From positions 62,001 through 126,000 of the forward strand of contig NZ_QAOM01000005.1 of the NCBI RefSeq assembly GCF_003051085.1: 64,000 nucleotides of DNA, in the 5' to 3' direction. A model generated the notes under the pieces. It had not been told where the DNA came from, did no database searches, and saw nothing but the letters and a program-made list of their open reading frames with translations. Below are positions 51,384-59,426 of the stretch, in pieces (positions within the stretch are counted from its first letter, which is position 1; every line of letters begins with the position of its first letter). This DNA comes from Trichococcus patagoniensis. Its GTDB lineage: Bacteria > Bacillota > Bacilli > Lactobacillales > Aerococcaceae. The translations under genes and the position numbers were made by a program.

Positions 51384-51845
51384 ATGGCTAAAGTAGAAAG
51401 TTTTGAATTGGATCACGATTTGGTGAAGGCGCCGTATGTCCGCCAAGCAGGCTACGAAGTGCATGAAACAGGAGCAATCGTCACAAAATTCGATCTGCGT
51501 TTCGTGCAGCCTAACCAAGATGCGTTGCCGACAGGGGCTATGCACACGTTGGAGCACCTTTTGGCGATCAATATCCGTGATTATGTGGATGGTGTCATCG
51601 ACTTGTCACCGATGGGCTGCCGCACTGGATTTTATATGATTTGTTGGGGTGAACATACTCCGGAAGAAATCGCTGTTGCCTTGGAAAAAGTGTTGCAGAT
51701 TGTGCTGGAAACGACCGTAGTTCCGGCAACAACTGCAAAGGAATGCGGAAATTACCGCGATCATTCCTTGTTCGGCGCAAAAGAATACGCGAAGCAAGTG
51801 TTGGCGGCGGGCATCAGCCGCGACCCTTTCACGCGCACAGTCTAG
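51384..51845 (+). CDS. luxS: S-ribosylhomocysteine lyase (AI-2 synthesis)
   Basis: 153 residues. Metal ligands H54 and H58 in MHTLEH, plus the conserved Cys in AKECGNYRDHSL (about 125). It cleaves S-ribosylhomocysteine to homocysteine and DPD, the AI-2 precursor, in the activated methyl cycle. ATG 51384 follows GGAGAAATAGAG; the longer frame from 51321 has no ribosome site. TATAAT near 51313 suggests its own promoter. Confidence 0.97.
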   Translation: MAKVESFELDHDLVKAPYVRQAGYEVHETGAIVTKFDLRFVQPNQDALPTGAMHTLEHLLAINIRDYVDGVIDLSPMGCRTGFYMICWGEHTPEEIAVALEKVLQIVLETTVVPATTAKECGNYRDHSLFGAKEYAKQVLAAGISRDPFTRTV

Positions 51846-51867
51846 AAATTCAGAGAGGATTGACGTT

Positions 51868-52980
51868 ATGACGAAAGAATTAATCGTAAGGACAGGACCG
51901 CAAGAATATGAATGCAGAGGAGGCGTCCTGTCGACTTTGCCGAAACGATTGGATGAGCGCTTCGTCAAGAAAGTGCTGATCGTGCACGGAACCGTATCCT
52001 GGCAAAAAGCCCGTCCCTACCTTGAAGATCTTTATCAAGCGGGATTTGTAATCACAGAAGTGGCTTTTTCGGGCGAATGCAGCTATGAAGAAGTCGACCG
52101 CATCGTCGGGTTGGCTGCACAGCATGAGAGCGATGCGATCATCGGCGTCGGTGGGGGGAAAATCATGGACGCGGTGAAATATGCTGCCGCGAAAGCGGAG
52201 GGGACATTGAACGTAATGGTGCCGACATTAGCGAGCAATTGCGCGCCATGGACGCCGCTGAGCGTCATGTATACTGAGGATGGCGTGTTCATCCGCTACG
52301 ATTTCCTGCAGCAACAAGCTTCGCTTTTGTTGTTGGAACCAAAATTGATCATCGATTCGCCCAAGGATTTCTTTGTGGCCGGTTTGGCGGATACGCTGGC
52401 CAAATGGTACGAATCGGATGAAATCCTTTCGCTGCCTGAGAATGCCCAACAACCGATGCTGATGATGGCGCGCCAAGCTGCCTTCATCTGCAGACAAAGC
52501 ATCCTGGACCACGCCGAGTTGGCGATCGCCAGTCTGGAAGCCGGTGAAGTGACGGAAGCTTTTGTGAAACTGACGGAAGTCATCACTTCCATCAGCGGCA
52601 TGGTCGGCGGGATGGGCGACGCTTTTGCGCGGACGACCATCGCCCATGAAATCCATGATGCCATCACCAACTTCCCAGAATCGCATCATTTCCTGCATGG
52701 GCATAAAGTTGCCTATGGAATCATGGTCCAATTGGCCTATGAAAAGAAATGGGCGGAGATCGATAATCTGATTCCGTTCTACGAACATTTGGACATTCCG
52801 AAGAGCCTCCACGATCTGCATCTGGACAGGCTGGACGCGCAAGGCATCATGGAAATCGCCCGTCTGTCGACCAAGCCTGAAGCACCGGCGCACGGACTGC
52901 CTTACGAAGTCACTGCCGAGTTGATGACGGAAGCGATCCAGGCACTCGAGGCCTACATGGCGAATTTGCCGGAACTCTGA
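51868..52980 (+). CDS. Iron-containing alcohol dehydrogenase family protein (GldA-like)
   Basis: 370 residues. Nucleotide-binding GVGGGKIMDAVKYAA (about 92-106), PTLASNCAPWTPLSVMY, and metal ligands in the GLADTLAKWYE, HEIHDAIT and HHFLHGHKVAYG segments. The architecture is that of glycerol dehydrogenase-like enzymes; the substrate is unresolved. It follows luxS by 22 bp and is probably co-transcribed, which hints at a role in handling a carbonyl product, though that is inference. Confidence 0.85.
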   Translation: MTKELIVRTGPQEYECRGGVLSTLPKRLDERFVKKVLIVHGTVSWQKARPYLEDLYQAGFVITEVAFSGECSYEEVDRIVGLAAQHESDAIIGVGGGKIMDAVKYAAAKAEGTLNVMVPTLASNCAPWTPLSVMYTEDGVFIRYDFLQQQASLLLLEPKLIIDSPKDFFVAGLADTLAKWYESDEILSLPENAQQPMLMMARQAAFICRQSILDHAELAIASLEAGEVTEAFVKLTEVITSISGMVGGMGDAFARTTIAHEIHDAITNFPESHHFLHGHKVAYGIMVQLAYEKKWAEIDNLIPFYEHLDIPKSLHDLHLDRLDAQGIMEIARLSTKPEAPAHGLPYEVTAELMTEAIQALEAYMANLPEL

Positions 52981-52996
52981 TCTGCGGCTCTCCGAT

Positions 52997-53025
52997 TTGG
53001 CAAAATCTGGAATAATCGGTATACT
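52997..53025 (+). promoter_or_regulatory. cdd promoter
   Basis: TTGGCA (52997-53002), 17-bp spacer, TATACT (53020-53025). Confidence 0.7.
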
Positions 53026-53086
53026 GTAAACACGAACATTTACCGATCAGAAAAAATACCCATTCTTGATAAGCGAGGGATCATCG

Positions 53087-53485
53087 ATGAACAGTGAAGA
53101 ATTAGTCTCCAGAGCTAGAGCGGCCATGCAACATGCATACATCCCGTATTCCCATTTTCCGGTAGGAGCGGCAGTCCTCTATAAGGACGGCGAAGTGATC
53201 GAAGGCGTGAACGTGGAAAATGTTTCCTTCGGCGCGACAAACTGCGCTGAGCGAACCGCCTTGTTCACCGGCGTTACGAGAGGCTACCGCAAAGACGACG
53301 TCGCAGCCATCGCCATCGCTGGCGACACGGAAACGTTCCTCCCACCTTGCAGCATCTGCCGCCAGGTGATGGTGGAATTGTGCGGATACGAAACGCCTGT
53401 CTACCTTTCCGATAAGCACGGAGGTATCAAGGAACTGACGATCAAAGAGTTGGTTCCTTACGCCTTTACCGATATGGATATGTAA
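53087..53485 (+). CDS. cdd: Cytidine deaminase
   Basis: 132 residues, the homotetrameric zinc form. Active-site C53-A-E55 in NCAERTALF and zinc ligands C88 and C91 in PCSICRQ. It deaminates cytidine and deoxycytidine for pyrimidine salvage. ATG 53087 after GCGAGGG; the longer start at 53066 is rejected. Confidence 0.96.
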   Translation: MNSEELVSRARAAMQHAYIPYSHFPVGAAVLYKDGEVIEGVNVENVSFGATNCAERTALFTGVTRGYRKDDVAAIAIAGDTETFLPPCSICRQVMVELCGYETPVYLSDKHGGIKELTIKELVPYAFTDMDM

Positions 53486-53486
53486 A

Positions 53487-53536
53487 AAAAACAACTGCGG
53501 CCCACCAATCAGAGGTAGGCCGCAGTTGTTTTTTAC
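53487..53536. terminator. Bidirectional terminator between convergent genes
   Basis: AAAAAACAACTGCGGCC pairs with GGCCGCAGTTGTTTTTT across a 15-nt loop; it serves cdd and the minus-strand zinc-ribbon gene. Confidence 0.92.
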
Positions 53537-54375
53537 ATTTTCAGAAACAGCACATAGGCTATCGTCATCAGCAACAGCAAATGGGCGCTGATGCCGCCGA
53601 GGCAAAGGTAAAGGGTATCCCGTTTTGTTTCGTTTATTGTCTGGTACAGGCTGGCGATGAACGTCACCAGATAGCTGGAAAGATGGACCAAGAACAACAA
53701 CAGCACCGGGACAGCCATCAGGATCGGTGCGATGAGGCTGATCACAAAGGCAGTCCCCAACAGCAACAGACTGAAAGCGTTCATTCCTGCGTATTGCGTC
53801 ATCCAGTTGTGGAAGGCATGGCGTCTGTGCAGAAAAAATGTTTTGATGAGGTATGCCAGGAGTGGGTACAGGTAATAGAACGCCAGGAACAACAGTAAAC
53901 TCTTCATGAACCAAACAACCGCTTCGACCCGGAAAGTGACGTTCGGCAGCAAGGAAATCTGCGATAGCAGATCATATTGATTAGCCAATGCGACCGCAAT
54001 CCGTGTCACCAACCCGGCTGAAAGCAACGCCGAAAGGACGAATGTAAAGTAGCCGTAAAGATTGTGGCTTTCTCTGCGCGATTTTCTGGTCTCCGCGGGG
54101 TCTTTCATTTTTTTCCACAAAAAACGCATGTAGCGGATGAATTTATTTATTGCTTCATTGAAAGTGAAGGCTTGCTTATCGGCACGCGAAGCCGCTTCGG
54201 CTGTTTCTTCATCTTCCGTAAGGTCGACAAAATTTTCCGTATTATCTTCGAATAAAGTGGATTGATAAAATTCGTCTTGTTGGATCGCGTCCGAATCGGA
54301 AACATCCGATCCGCACATTGGGCAGATCAAAGCCTCTTTTGGGATGCGATTATGGCAATAGATACATATCTTCAT
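53533..54375 (-). CDS. Zinc-ribbon multi-pass membrane protein
   Basis: 280 residues. An N-terminal zinc ribbon (CIYCHNRIPKEALICPMCG, residues 4-22), an acidic linker (to about 70), then five hydrophobic helices from about 110 to the end. The layout resembles YIP1-like or DUF6574-type proteins of lactic acid bacteria. Function unknown. It is probably an inner-membrane protein with the ribbon in the cytoplasm. Confidence 0.7.
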   Translation of the reverse strand: MKICIYCHNRIPKEALICPMCGSDVSDSDAIQQDEFYQSTLFEDNTENFVDLTEDEETAEAASRADKQAFTFNEAINKFIRYMRFLWKKMKDPAETRKSRRESHNLYGYFTFVLSALLSAGLVTRIAVALANQYDLLSQISLLPNVTFRVEAVVWFMKSLLLFLAFYYLYPLLAYLIKTFFLHRRHAFHNWMTQYAGMNAFSLLLLGTAFVISLIAPILMAVPVLLLFLVHLSSYLVTFIASLYQTINETKRDTLYLCLGGISAHLLLLMTIAYVLFLKM

Positions 54376-54522
54376 TGGATTTTCTCCTTCTCACTGATAA
54401 CTAACTTCTAGAATAATTCAGTTTGTAGGATATAGCAAGGTTATTTTTGCGACAAACTTTTTGTAATGGAACCGATAATTCGGTATGATAAGGACAGCAA
54501 AAACGAGAGGAATGATGACTTA

Positions 54523-54897
54523 ATGAAAATGTTACACACTTGCATCCGCGTGCAGCACCTGGATAAATCGATCACATTCTACAAAGAGGCTTTTGATTTC
54601 CAAGAGAAAAAGAAGCTGGATTACCCTGAGCACAAGTTTTCGATCGTCTACTTAGGTTTGGAAGGCGATGACTACGAGTTGGAATTGACTTACAATTACG
54701 ATCATGAACCTTACAACATCGGTGACGGCTATGGCCATATCGCCATCGGAGTGGACGGATTTGAAGCACTCCATGACAAACAGGTAGCTGCCGGATTCAA
54801 CGTGACCGACTATAAGGGTTTGCCTGATTCTTCCGTAAGATACTACTTCATCACCGATCCGGATGGCTACAAGGTTGAAGTCATCCAGAACAGATAG
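54523..54897 (+). CDS. gloA: Lactoylglutathione lyase (glyoxalase I)
   Basis: 124 residues with the vicinal-oxygen-chelate fold: metal ligands in MLHTCIRVQHLDKSI (His5) and the ELTYNYD (Glu), GYGHIAIGV (His) and KVEVIQ (Glu) segments. It converts the methylglyoxal-glutathione adduct to S-lactoylglutathione, which fits the glutathione reductase at 1.4 kb. GAGAGG lies about 12 bases before ATG 54523. It is 8 bp ahead of the hydrolase. Confidence 0.93.
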   Translation: MKMLHTCIRVQHLDKSITFYKEAFDFQEKKKLDYPEHKFSIVYLGLEGDDYELELTYNYDHEPYNIGDGYGHIAIGVDGFEALHDKQVAAGFNVTDYKGLPDSSVRYYFITDPDGYKVEVIQNR

Positions 54898-54905
54898 GCG
54901 GACCT

Positions 54906-55553
54906 ATGGAGAAAACGACCAAGTACAAATTGCTTTTCATCGGCGACAGCATCACCGATGTCGGCCGCAACCGCAACAATCCGGATTCGCTGGGAAAAGG
55001 CTATGTGGCTCTGATCGCGAAGGCTCTTGCGGACAGAGGCGATTCCGAACACTACCAGCTGATCAACCGCGGCATCAGCGGCAATAGAATTCATGATATA
55101 GCGGAAAGATGGCACGGCGATTGCGTTTCGCTCGAGCCTGATGTCGTCACTATGTTGATCGGCATCAATGATACGTGGCATAATGTCGGCGATGAAAAGG
55201 TGTTCGCGACCGAACAGGGCGCGGAACAGTTCGAAATGCATTACCGCCATTTGTTGGCCTCCTTGCGGAAAAAATCGGATGCAAGGCTCATTCTGATGGA
55301 GCCGTTCGTCTTCCCGTATCCGGAAGACCGCAAGACTTGGCGGGTTGATTTGGATCCGAAACAGGAAATCGTCAAACGCCTTGCCGAAGAATTCGATGCC
55401 GATTGGATCGGCCTGGATGCTTATCTGAATGCGATCGGTGCTGTCGAGGGCTATGAAACATTATCAAATGACGGCGTCCATCCGACCAAAAAAGGTCACC
55501 GGCTCATCGCCGACGCTTGGCTGAAGCAATTTGACGAAAGCGGTAAAGAATAA
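54906..55553 (+). CDS. SGNH/GDSL-family hydrolase
   Basis: 215 residues. Block I GDSITDVGRN with the nucleophile Ser (about 16), block II RGISGNRI, block III GINDTWHN, and block V DGVHPTKKGH with catalytic Asp and His. No signal peptide, so a cytoplasmic esterase or deacetylase (acetyl-sugar-type substrates are common in this group). Probably translated with gloA. Confidence 0.9.
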   Translation: MEKTTKYKLLFIGDSITDVGRNRNNPDSLGKGYVALIAKALADRGDSEHYQLINRGISGNRIHDIAERWHGDCVSLEPDVVTMLIGINDTWHNVGDEKVFATEQGAEQFEMHYRHLLASLRKKSDARLILMEPFVFPYPEDRKTWRVDLDPKQEIVKRLAEEFDADWIGLDAYLNAIGAVEGYETLSNDGVHPTKKGHRLIADAWLKQFDESGKE

Positions 55554-55592
55554 GAACTATTGAGCAGTCTGACTGCAACCAAAATAAAAGTC

Positions 55593-55852
55593 TTGCTTTT
55601 TCGATTTCTGCATGATAAGATGTTTTACATGCGATGAGGCGACGAGCAATCAGGTGGGTTCGCCCATTCCGCGCAAGCGGCGAAGTGATTGCAAATCAAA
55701 CGGGACATACGTGCTTGCACAACCACAGGATGTGGATGTTTGATGGTGACTGCTGTGAACAGTCCCATCCATGGGTTTACCCATGCCGTATCAGAAGAAA
55801 GGGTCGGAAAGTTGAACACTTAGGTGTTTACCTTTCCGGCCCTTTCTTTTTG
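55593..55852 (+). ncRNA. Candidate structured RNA with its own promoter and terminator
   Basis: Promoter TTGCTT (55593-55598), 17-bp spacer and TAAGAT (55616-55621) predicts a start near 55628. By hand, the RNA folds into distinct domains. A three-way junction is closed by GCAATCA/TGATTGC (55646-55692) with arms GGTGGG-TTCG-CCCATT and CCGC-GCAA-GCGG. A second domain is closed by ATCAAAC/GTTTGAT with inner GTGC/GCAC and CCACA/TGTGG. Then come GACTG/CAGTC and ATGGG/CCCAT hairpins. A long terminator stem AAGAAAGGGTCGGAAAG... ends in TTTTT (55794-55852). UUCG and GNRA loops are typical of real RNAs. It does not match tmRNA, RNase P, SRP RNA or riboswitches I know. Confidence 0.6.
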
Positions 55853-55876
55853 TGCCGTCAGTAATGTGGCCGGTAG

Positions 55877-56050
55877 CTCCGGCGAAGAGCCGTCTTCTCG
55901 GAGGAGCCGGCCATTAGGGGCACCTCAACTCCGATGAGGTTCATTTGGCCGGAGCAGGGAGCACCAAATGAGCGGCAATCCCGATGAGGGGCGCTTCACC
56001 GGAGCTGAGGGTATCAAAACCGAGGCATCTCCGGCCAAGCCAAATCCGCC
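55877..56050. repeat. Tandem palindrome array E (GC-rich, 50-52 bp period)
   Basis: Units start at 55877, 55929, 55979 and 56029 (steps 52, 50, 50). The first three have CTCCG or CCCG near the start and CGGAG 21-22 bases later; the fourth is partial. CCGATGAGG is shared by units 2 and 3. It lies between the candidate RNA and the DUF4349 gene. Confidence 0.65.
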
Positions 56051-56149
56051 GCAGCCGGCCGTTAAATCCGTAAGGGCTTTATTAGGCGCCACGGCTTCCA
56101 TGCGGTATAATCTAAGTAGGAAACTTGGTAAAGATTGGAGGCGCCTCAA

Positions 56150-57283
56150 TTGAAAAATCTGAAATTATTGATCCTATCGCTGCTGTCATTCTCACTGGTG
56201 GGTTGTTCATTCTTAACGACGGAAGAAACGAGTGTTTCACAACAGGACGCTGCCGGAGTAGACAATGTGACGACGGAAATATCCAAAATGGATGGGCAAG
56301 TCGGTTCGGGACTTTTGATCGGTGAAAAGGTAGTCACCACCGTCCATCTCTCCTATGAAACGCTCAAATATGATGATTCCATCGCTTACCTAAAAGAAAT
56401 CGTCGGAAAATACGGAGCCTATGTGGAATATTCCTACGAATCAAGCGGCGGCGACATATTCTACACGACTTCTCCGTTGACTCAAAACCATCGTCAGGGC
56501 ACCTACACGATCCGGATTCCGAAAGATTCCGTGTCAGCTTTCTTGGGTGATCTGGAAGGCGGCTTGGGCACAAAAGTCAGCGAGCAGCAAGGCAACGAAG
56601 ATGTTACGCAATATTACGAGGATACAGCCACCCGCATCAGCGTGCTGCAAAGGAAGGAAGAGCGCTTGTTGGCGCTGCTCGAGCAGGCCGAGACGGTCGA
56701 AGAGATCCTTACCATCGAAGACAGTCTCAGTGCGGCCATAGCCGAAAGGGAAGTGCTGCAGTCTCAATTGGACAACATCGATGATTTGATCGACTATACG
56801 GCTTTGTATCTGACCGTTTCCGAGCGTTCGCGCATCTCGAACAACCAAGGCGGATCGACGCCATTTTGGGGTCGCGTCAAGGACGCTTTCACCGATTCGC
56901 TCTATTCGTTCTACTATTGGCTGCAGGATGCTGCGATCTGGTTCATCTATGCGATGCCGTTCTTCGTAGCCGTTCTGTTAGTGTTGCTGCTGTTGTGGGC
57001 AATCAAAAAACTGTTCGGCAAAACGATCTGGGGCAAGCAAAGGGCCGAAAAGCAACTCCAGGAAAGAAAACAGATCGAGGAGCGCCGGAAAGAACGGTTT
57101 GAACGGACCCATCCAAGAAAATCCGGAGGAACGACCGTAGTAGCAACGAAATCGAACGTTACCCCGCCTGTAGCGCCAAAAGATGGTGCAACAAATGTGC
57201 TGGAAACGCCGGTCGAGAAAAGCGATGCCACAAAGGAAATAAAATCTGAAGACGGCAACAAGGAAGATCCCTTGGAACCATAA
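56150..57283 (+). CDS. DUF4349 lipoprotein
   Basis: 377 residues. A signal peptide with lipobox LVGC (about residues 15-18) predicts a lipid-anchored extracytoplasmic protein. The DUF4349 domain (VTTVHLSYETLKYDDSIAYLKEIVGKYGAYVEYS ... RIPKDSVSAFLGDLE) is followed by a coiled coil (about 160-220: VLQRKEERLLALLEQAETVEE), a transmembrane helix near 270-290, and a long charged tail. The start is TTG at 56150, 8 bases after TTGGAGG; the TTG at 56135 overlaps that site. Function unknown. Confidence 0.85.
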   Translation: MKNLKLLILSLLSFSLVGCSFLTTEETSVSQQDAAGVDNVTTEISKMDGQVGSGLLIGEKVVTTVHLSYETLKYDDSIAYLKEIVGKYGAYVEYSYESSGGDIFYTTSPLTQNHRQGTYTIRIPKDSVSAFLGDLEGGLGTKVSEQQGNEDVTQYYEDTATRISVLQRKEERLLALLEQAETVEEILTIEDSLSAAIAEREVLQSQLDNIDDLIDYTALYLTVSERSRISNNQGGSTPFWGRVKDAFTDSLYSFYYWLQDAAIWFIYAMPFFVAVLLVLLLLWAIKKLFGKTIWGKQRAEKQLQERKQIEERRKERFERTHPRKSGGTTVVATKSNVTPPVAPKDGATNVLETPVEKSDATKEIKSEDGNKEDPLEP

Positions 57284-57303
57284 TTTGAGCAAATACGCGT
57301 GAA

Positions 57304-57352
57304 AAAGAAGAAGCAGCCACCGAATCCGCTGAGATTCGGTGGCTGCTTCTTT
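57304..57352. terminator. Bidirectional terminator
   Basis: AAAGAAGAAGCAGCCACCGA pairs with TCGGTGGCTGCTTCTTT across a short loop; it separates convergent genes. Confidence 0.9.
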
Positions 57353-57389
57353 GCTTTTCCGGATACTAAATGCTTGACACCGCAAAATG

Positions 57390-58022
57390 CTACGAATTTT
57401 TCAGGACAATCCTTTCGATGACATCTGCTGCCGCTTCAAAGGAATCGGTAGCCCGTTCGAAGCGGTCGTAGATATTCGTCGTAGCCATTGTCGTCAGCGC
57501 ATCCTTCTGTTCGACAAATAATTTCTTGACCGAACGGGTGTACAAGGAGTCTCCCTGCTTTTCAAGGCGATTGATGGTAATGATAGCTTCTTTGATGATT
57601 TTTGATTTCTTGAAATTCTTCAGATCATTGATGGCTTCATCCAGGTTCAACGCGCTCTTTTCGATTATCTCCATAAACTTCAACATTGCCGGCGTGATTT
57701 TTTGGATCTGGTAGATATCGATGTGGATGAGCGTGTCTTCGATCGTGTCGATGGTGGTATCCAATTCCCCGGCCAAATCGATGATGTCTTCGCGTTCGAG
57801 TGGAGGGAGAAAATCGCTGTATAGGTAACTCATCATCTCGTGCTTCTTTTGATCCGCTGCATGCTCGATCTCATGGAGTTCCTTGAGTCGGGCCTCTAAA
57901 GTCTCCAGATTGTAATCAGCCAAAATGCTAGTCATCAATTTGGCTGCGGAAACGGCCATTGCGGAAACTTCGATGAATTCTTGGTAGTAGCTATATTCTT
58001 TTGTTTTTTTTCTCATCAGCAT
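57390..58022 (-). CDS. PhoU-like DUF47 protein, phosphate transporter accessory
   Basis: 210 residues, all helical, of the DUF47 family (distant PhoU homologues) usually encoded beside PiT transporters. The LDTTIDTIEDTLIHIDIYQ segment carries the Asp/Glu residues thought to bind metal. It lies 13 bp downstream of pit in the same operon and probably regulates or assists it. GAGGAG before ATG 58022. Confidence 0.9.
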   Translation of the reverse strand: MLMRKKTKEYSYYQEFIEVSAMAVSAAKLMTSILADYNLETLEARLKELHEIEHAADQKKHEMMSYLYSDFLPPLEREDIIDLAGELDTTIDTIEDTLIHIDIYQIQKITPAMLKFMEIIEKSALNLDEAINDLKNFKKSKIIKEAIITINRLEKQGDSLYTRSVKKLFVEQKDALTTMATTNIYDRFERATDSFEAAADVIERIVLKNS

Positions 58023-58035
58023 AGTTGCAATCTCC

Positions 58036-59097
58036 TCAGAATATATTCATGAAAATAAGCGCCATCAGGTAACCAACCAAACCGCAGCCCGGGAACGTCA
58101 GAACCCAAGCCCAAACCATTTCTTTGACGGTGATCCAATTTACGGAAGACAGCCGTTTAGCTGCGCCGACGCCCATGATGGCAGTCGTTTTGGTATGTGT
58201 GGTGCTGACCGGCAAACCCCAGATAGATGAGAGCAAAAGGCACGCTGCAGCACCGACGTCAGCACTGAAGCCTTGATATCCTTCCAGTTTCACCATGTTC
58301 ATGCCCACCGTTTTGATGATCTTATAACCACCAATCGAGGTACCCAAGGCCATTACCAATGAGCAGAGAATCATCATCCAAAGCGGGATGATGAATTGGG
58401 TTGTATCGCTGTTGCCTTGCCCTAGGAAAATTCCCAGCATGAAAATTCCCATGAATTTTTGACCGTCTTGGGCACCGTGCATAAAGGCCATAGCCGCTCC
58501 ACCAAGCACTTGGCCTTTCTGGAAAAACGGTCCCGTTTTTTGCCGCGCTTTATTCCTGCAGATGGCAGTGGTGAGCTTTGATACGCCAAAACCGAAGCCA
58601 AAGCCCAGGATCGTGGAGAGGAACAGACCGTAGATGACTTTGATCCATTCCGCTCCATTTATGGCCCCGAAGCCCCCTTGTAATGCAATCGCAGCCCCAG
58701 AGATGCCTGCAATTAGGGCGTGGCTCTCACTGGTTGGGATTCCGAAGTACCAAGCTGCCGTTGCCCAAAGGACGATCGCGAAAAGAGCGGCGCAGAGCGC
58801 GATGATGGATTGTTTCGGGTCGTTGCCGAAATCGACCATGTTCGCAATCGTTTGGGCAACTGTGGCGTTGACGGAGGTCATCACGAAGACTCCCAGAAAG
58901 TTAAATACGGCGGCCATCAGGATGGCTTTCTGAGGAGCAATGGACCGGGTGGATACACAAGTTGCAATTGCGTTCGGTGCATCGGTCCAGCCGTTCACCA
59001 AGATAACACCCAAAGTCAATACCACAATGATCAAGAGGATGGGATTCGTCTGGATGCTGTCGATAAAATCCGAGAATGTGATTGTCATAGTTTGCAT
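58036..59097 (-). CDS. pit: Low-affinity inorganic phosphate transporter (PiT family)
   Basis: About 353 residues, ten or more hydrophobic helices. PiT signatures are visible at both ends: NGWTDAPNAIATCVSTR near residue 35 and GVGAAKRLSSVNWITVKEMVWAW near 315, plus PTSESHALIAG in the first repeat. Cation-coupled phosphate (or metal-phosphate) uptake. The start is uncertain between GTG 59103 and ATG 59097; the ribosome site is weak in both cases. Confidence 0.93.
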   Translation of the reverse strand: MQTMTITFSDFIDSIQTNPILLIIVVLTLGVILVNGWTDAPNAIATCVSTRSIAPQKAILMAAVFNFLGVFVMTSVNATVAQTIANMVDFGNDPKQSIIALCAALFAIVLWATAAWYFGIPTSESHALIAGISGAAIALQGGFGAINGAEWIKVIYGLFLSTILGFGFGFGVSKLTTAICRNKARQKTGPFFQKGQVLGGAAMAFMHGAQDGQKFMGIFMLGIFLGQGNSDTTQFIIPLWMMILCSLVMALGTSIGGYKIIKTVGMNMVKLEGYQGFSADVGAAACLLLSSIWGLPVSTTHTKTTAIMGVGAAKRLSSVNWITVKEMVWAWVLTFPGCGLVGYLMALIFMNIF

Positions 59098-59103
59098 TTC
59101 CAC

Positions 59104-59426
59104 ACTTTCTTGAATAGCGTAAACAATAAATCTAATCGCTTCCTTTATTTTCGATAACTGCCCATGTGGCGGCGGAGGTCAGCGTATTCAATGGTTCCAC
59201 TATTATATTGTTAGATATTGGACATTATCCATTTTACTCCTAACTGTCCAAAAAAAGAATAGCATTTTGAAAGAAACGAAGCGGAAAGAACTCTGCTGTT
59301 TATGTTTTTAAAAAGGCGGTGACGAAATACGTTCCTCCACAGTCACAAGAATATTGAAATTAAATACTTTGCTGTATCCATGAGGCTCCCAATATATGGT
59401 AAAATAACAGGATAGGAGGGTGTATT
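59104..59426. other. Intergenic region between divergent pit and phosphodiesterase-like genes
   Basis: No gene. On the minus strand a TATAAT at 59207-59202 could serve pit, without a good -35. On the plus strand ATGGTAAAAT at about 59395-59404 is a possible -10 for the downstream gene. No hairpin of note. Confidence 0.4.
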
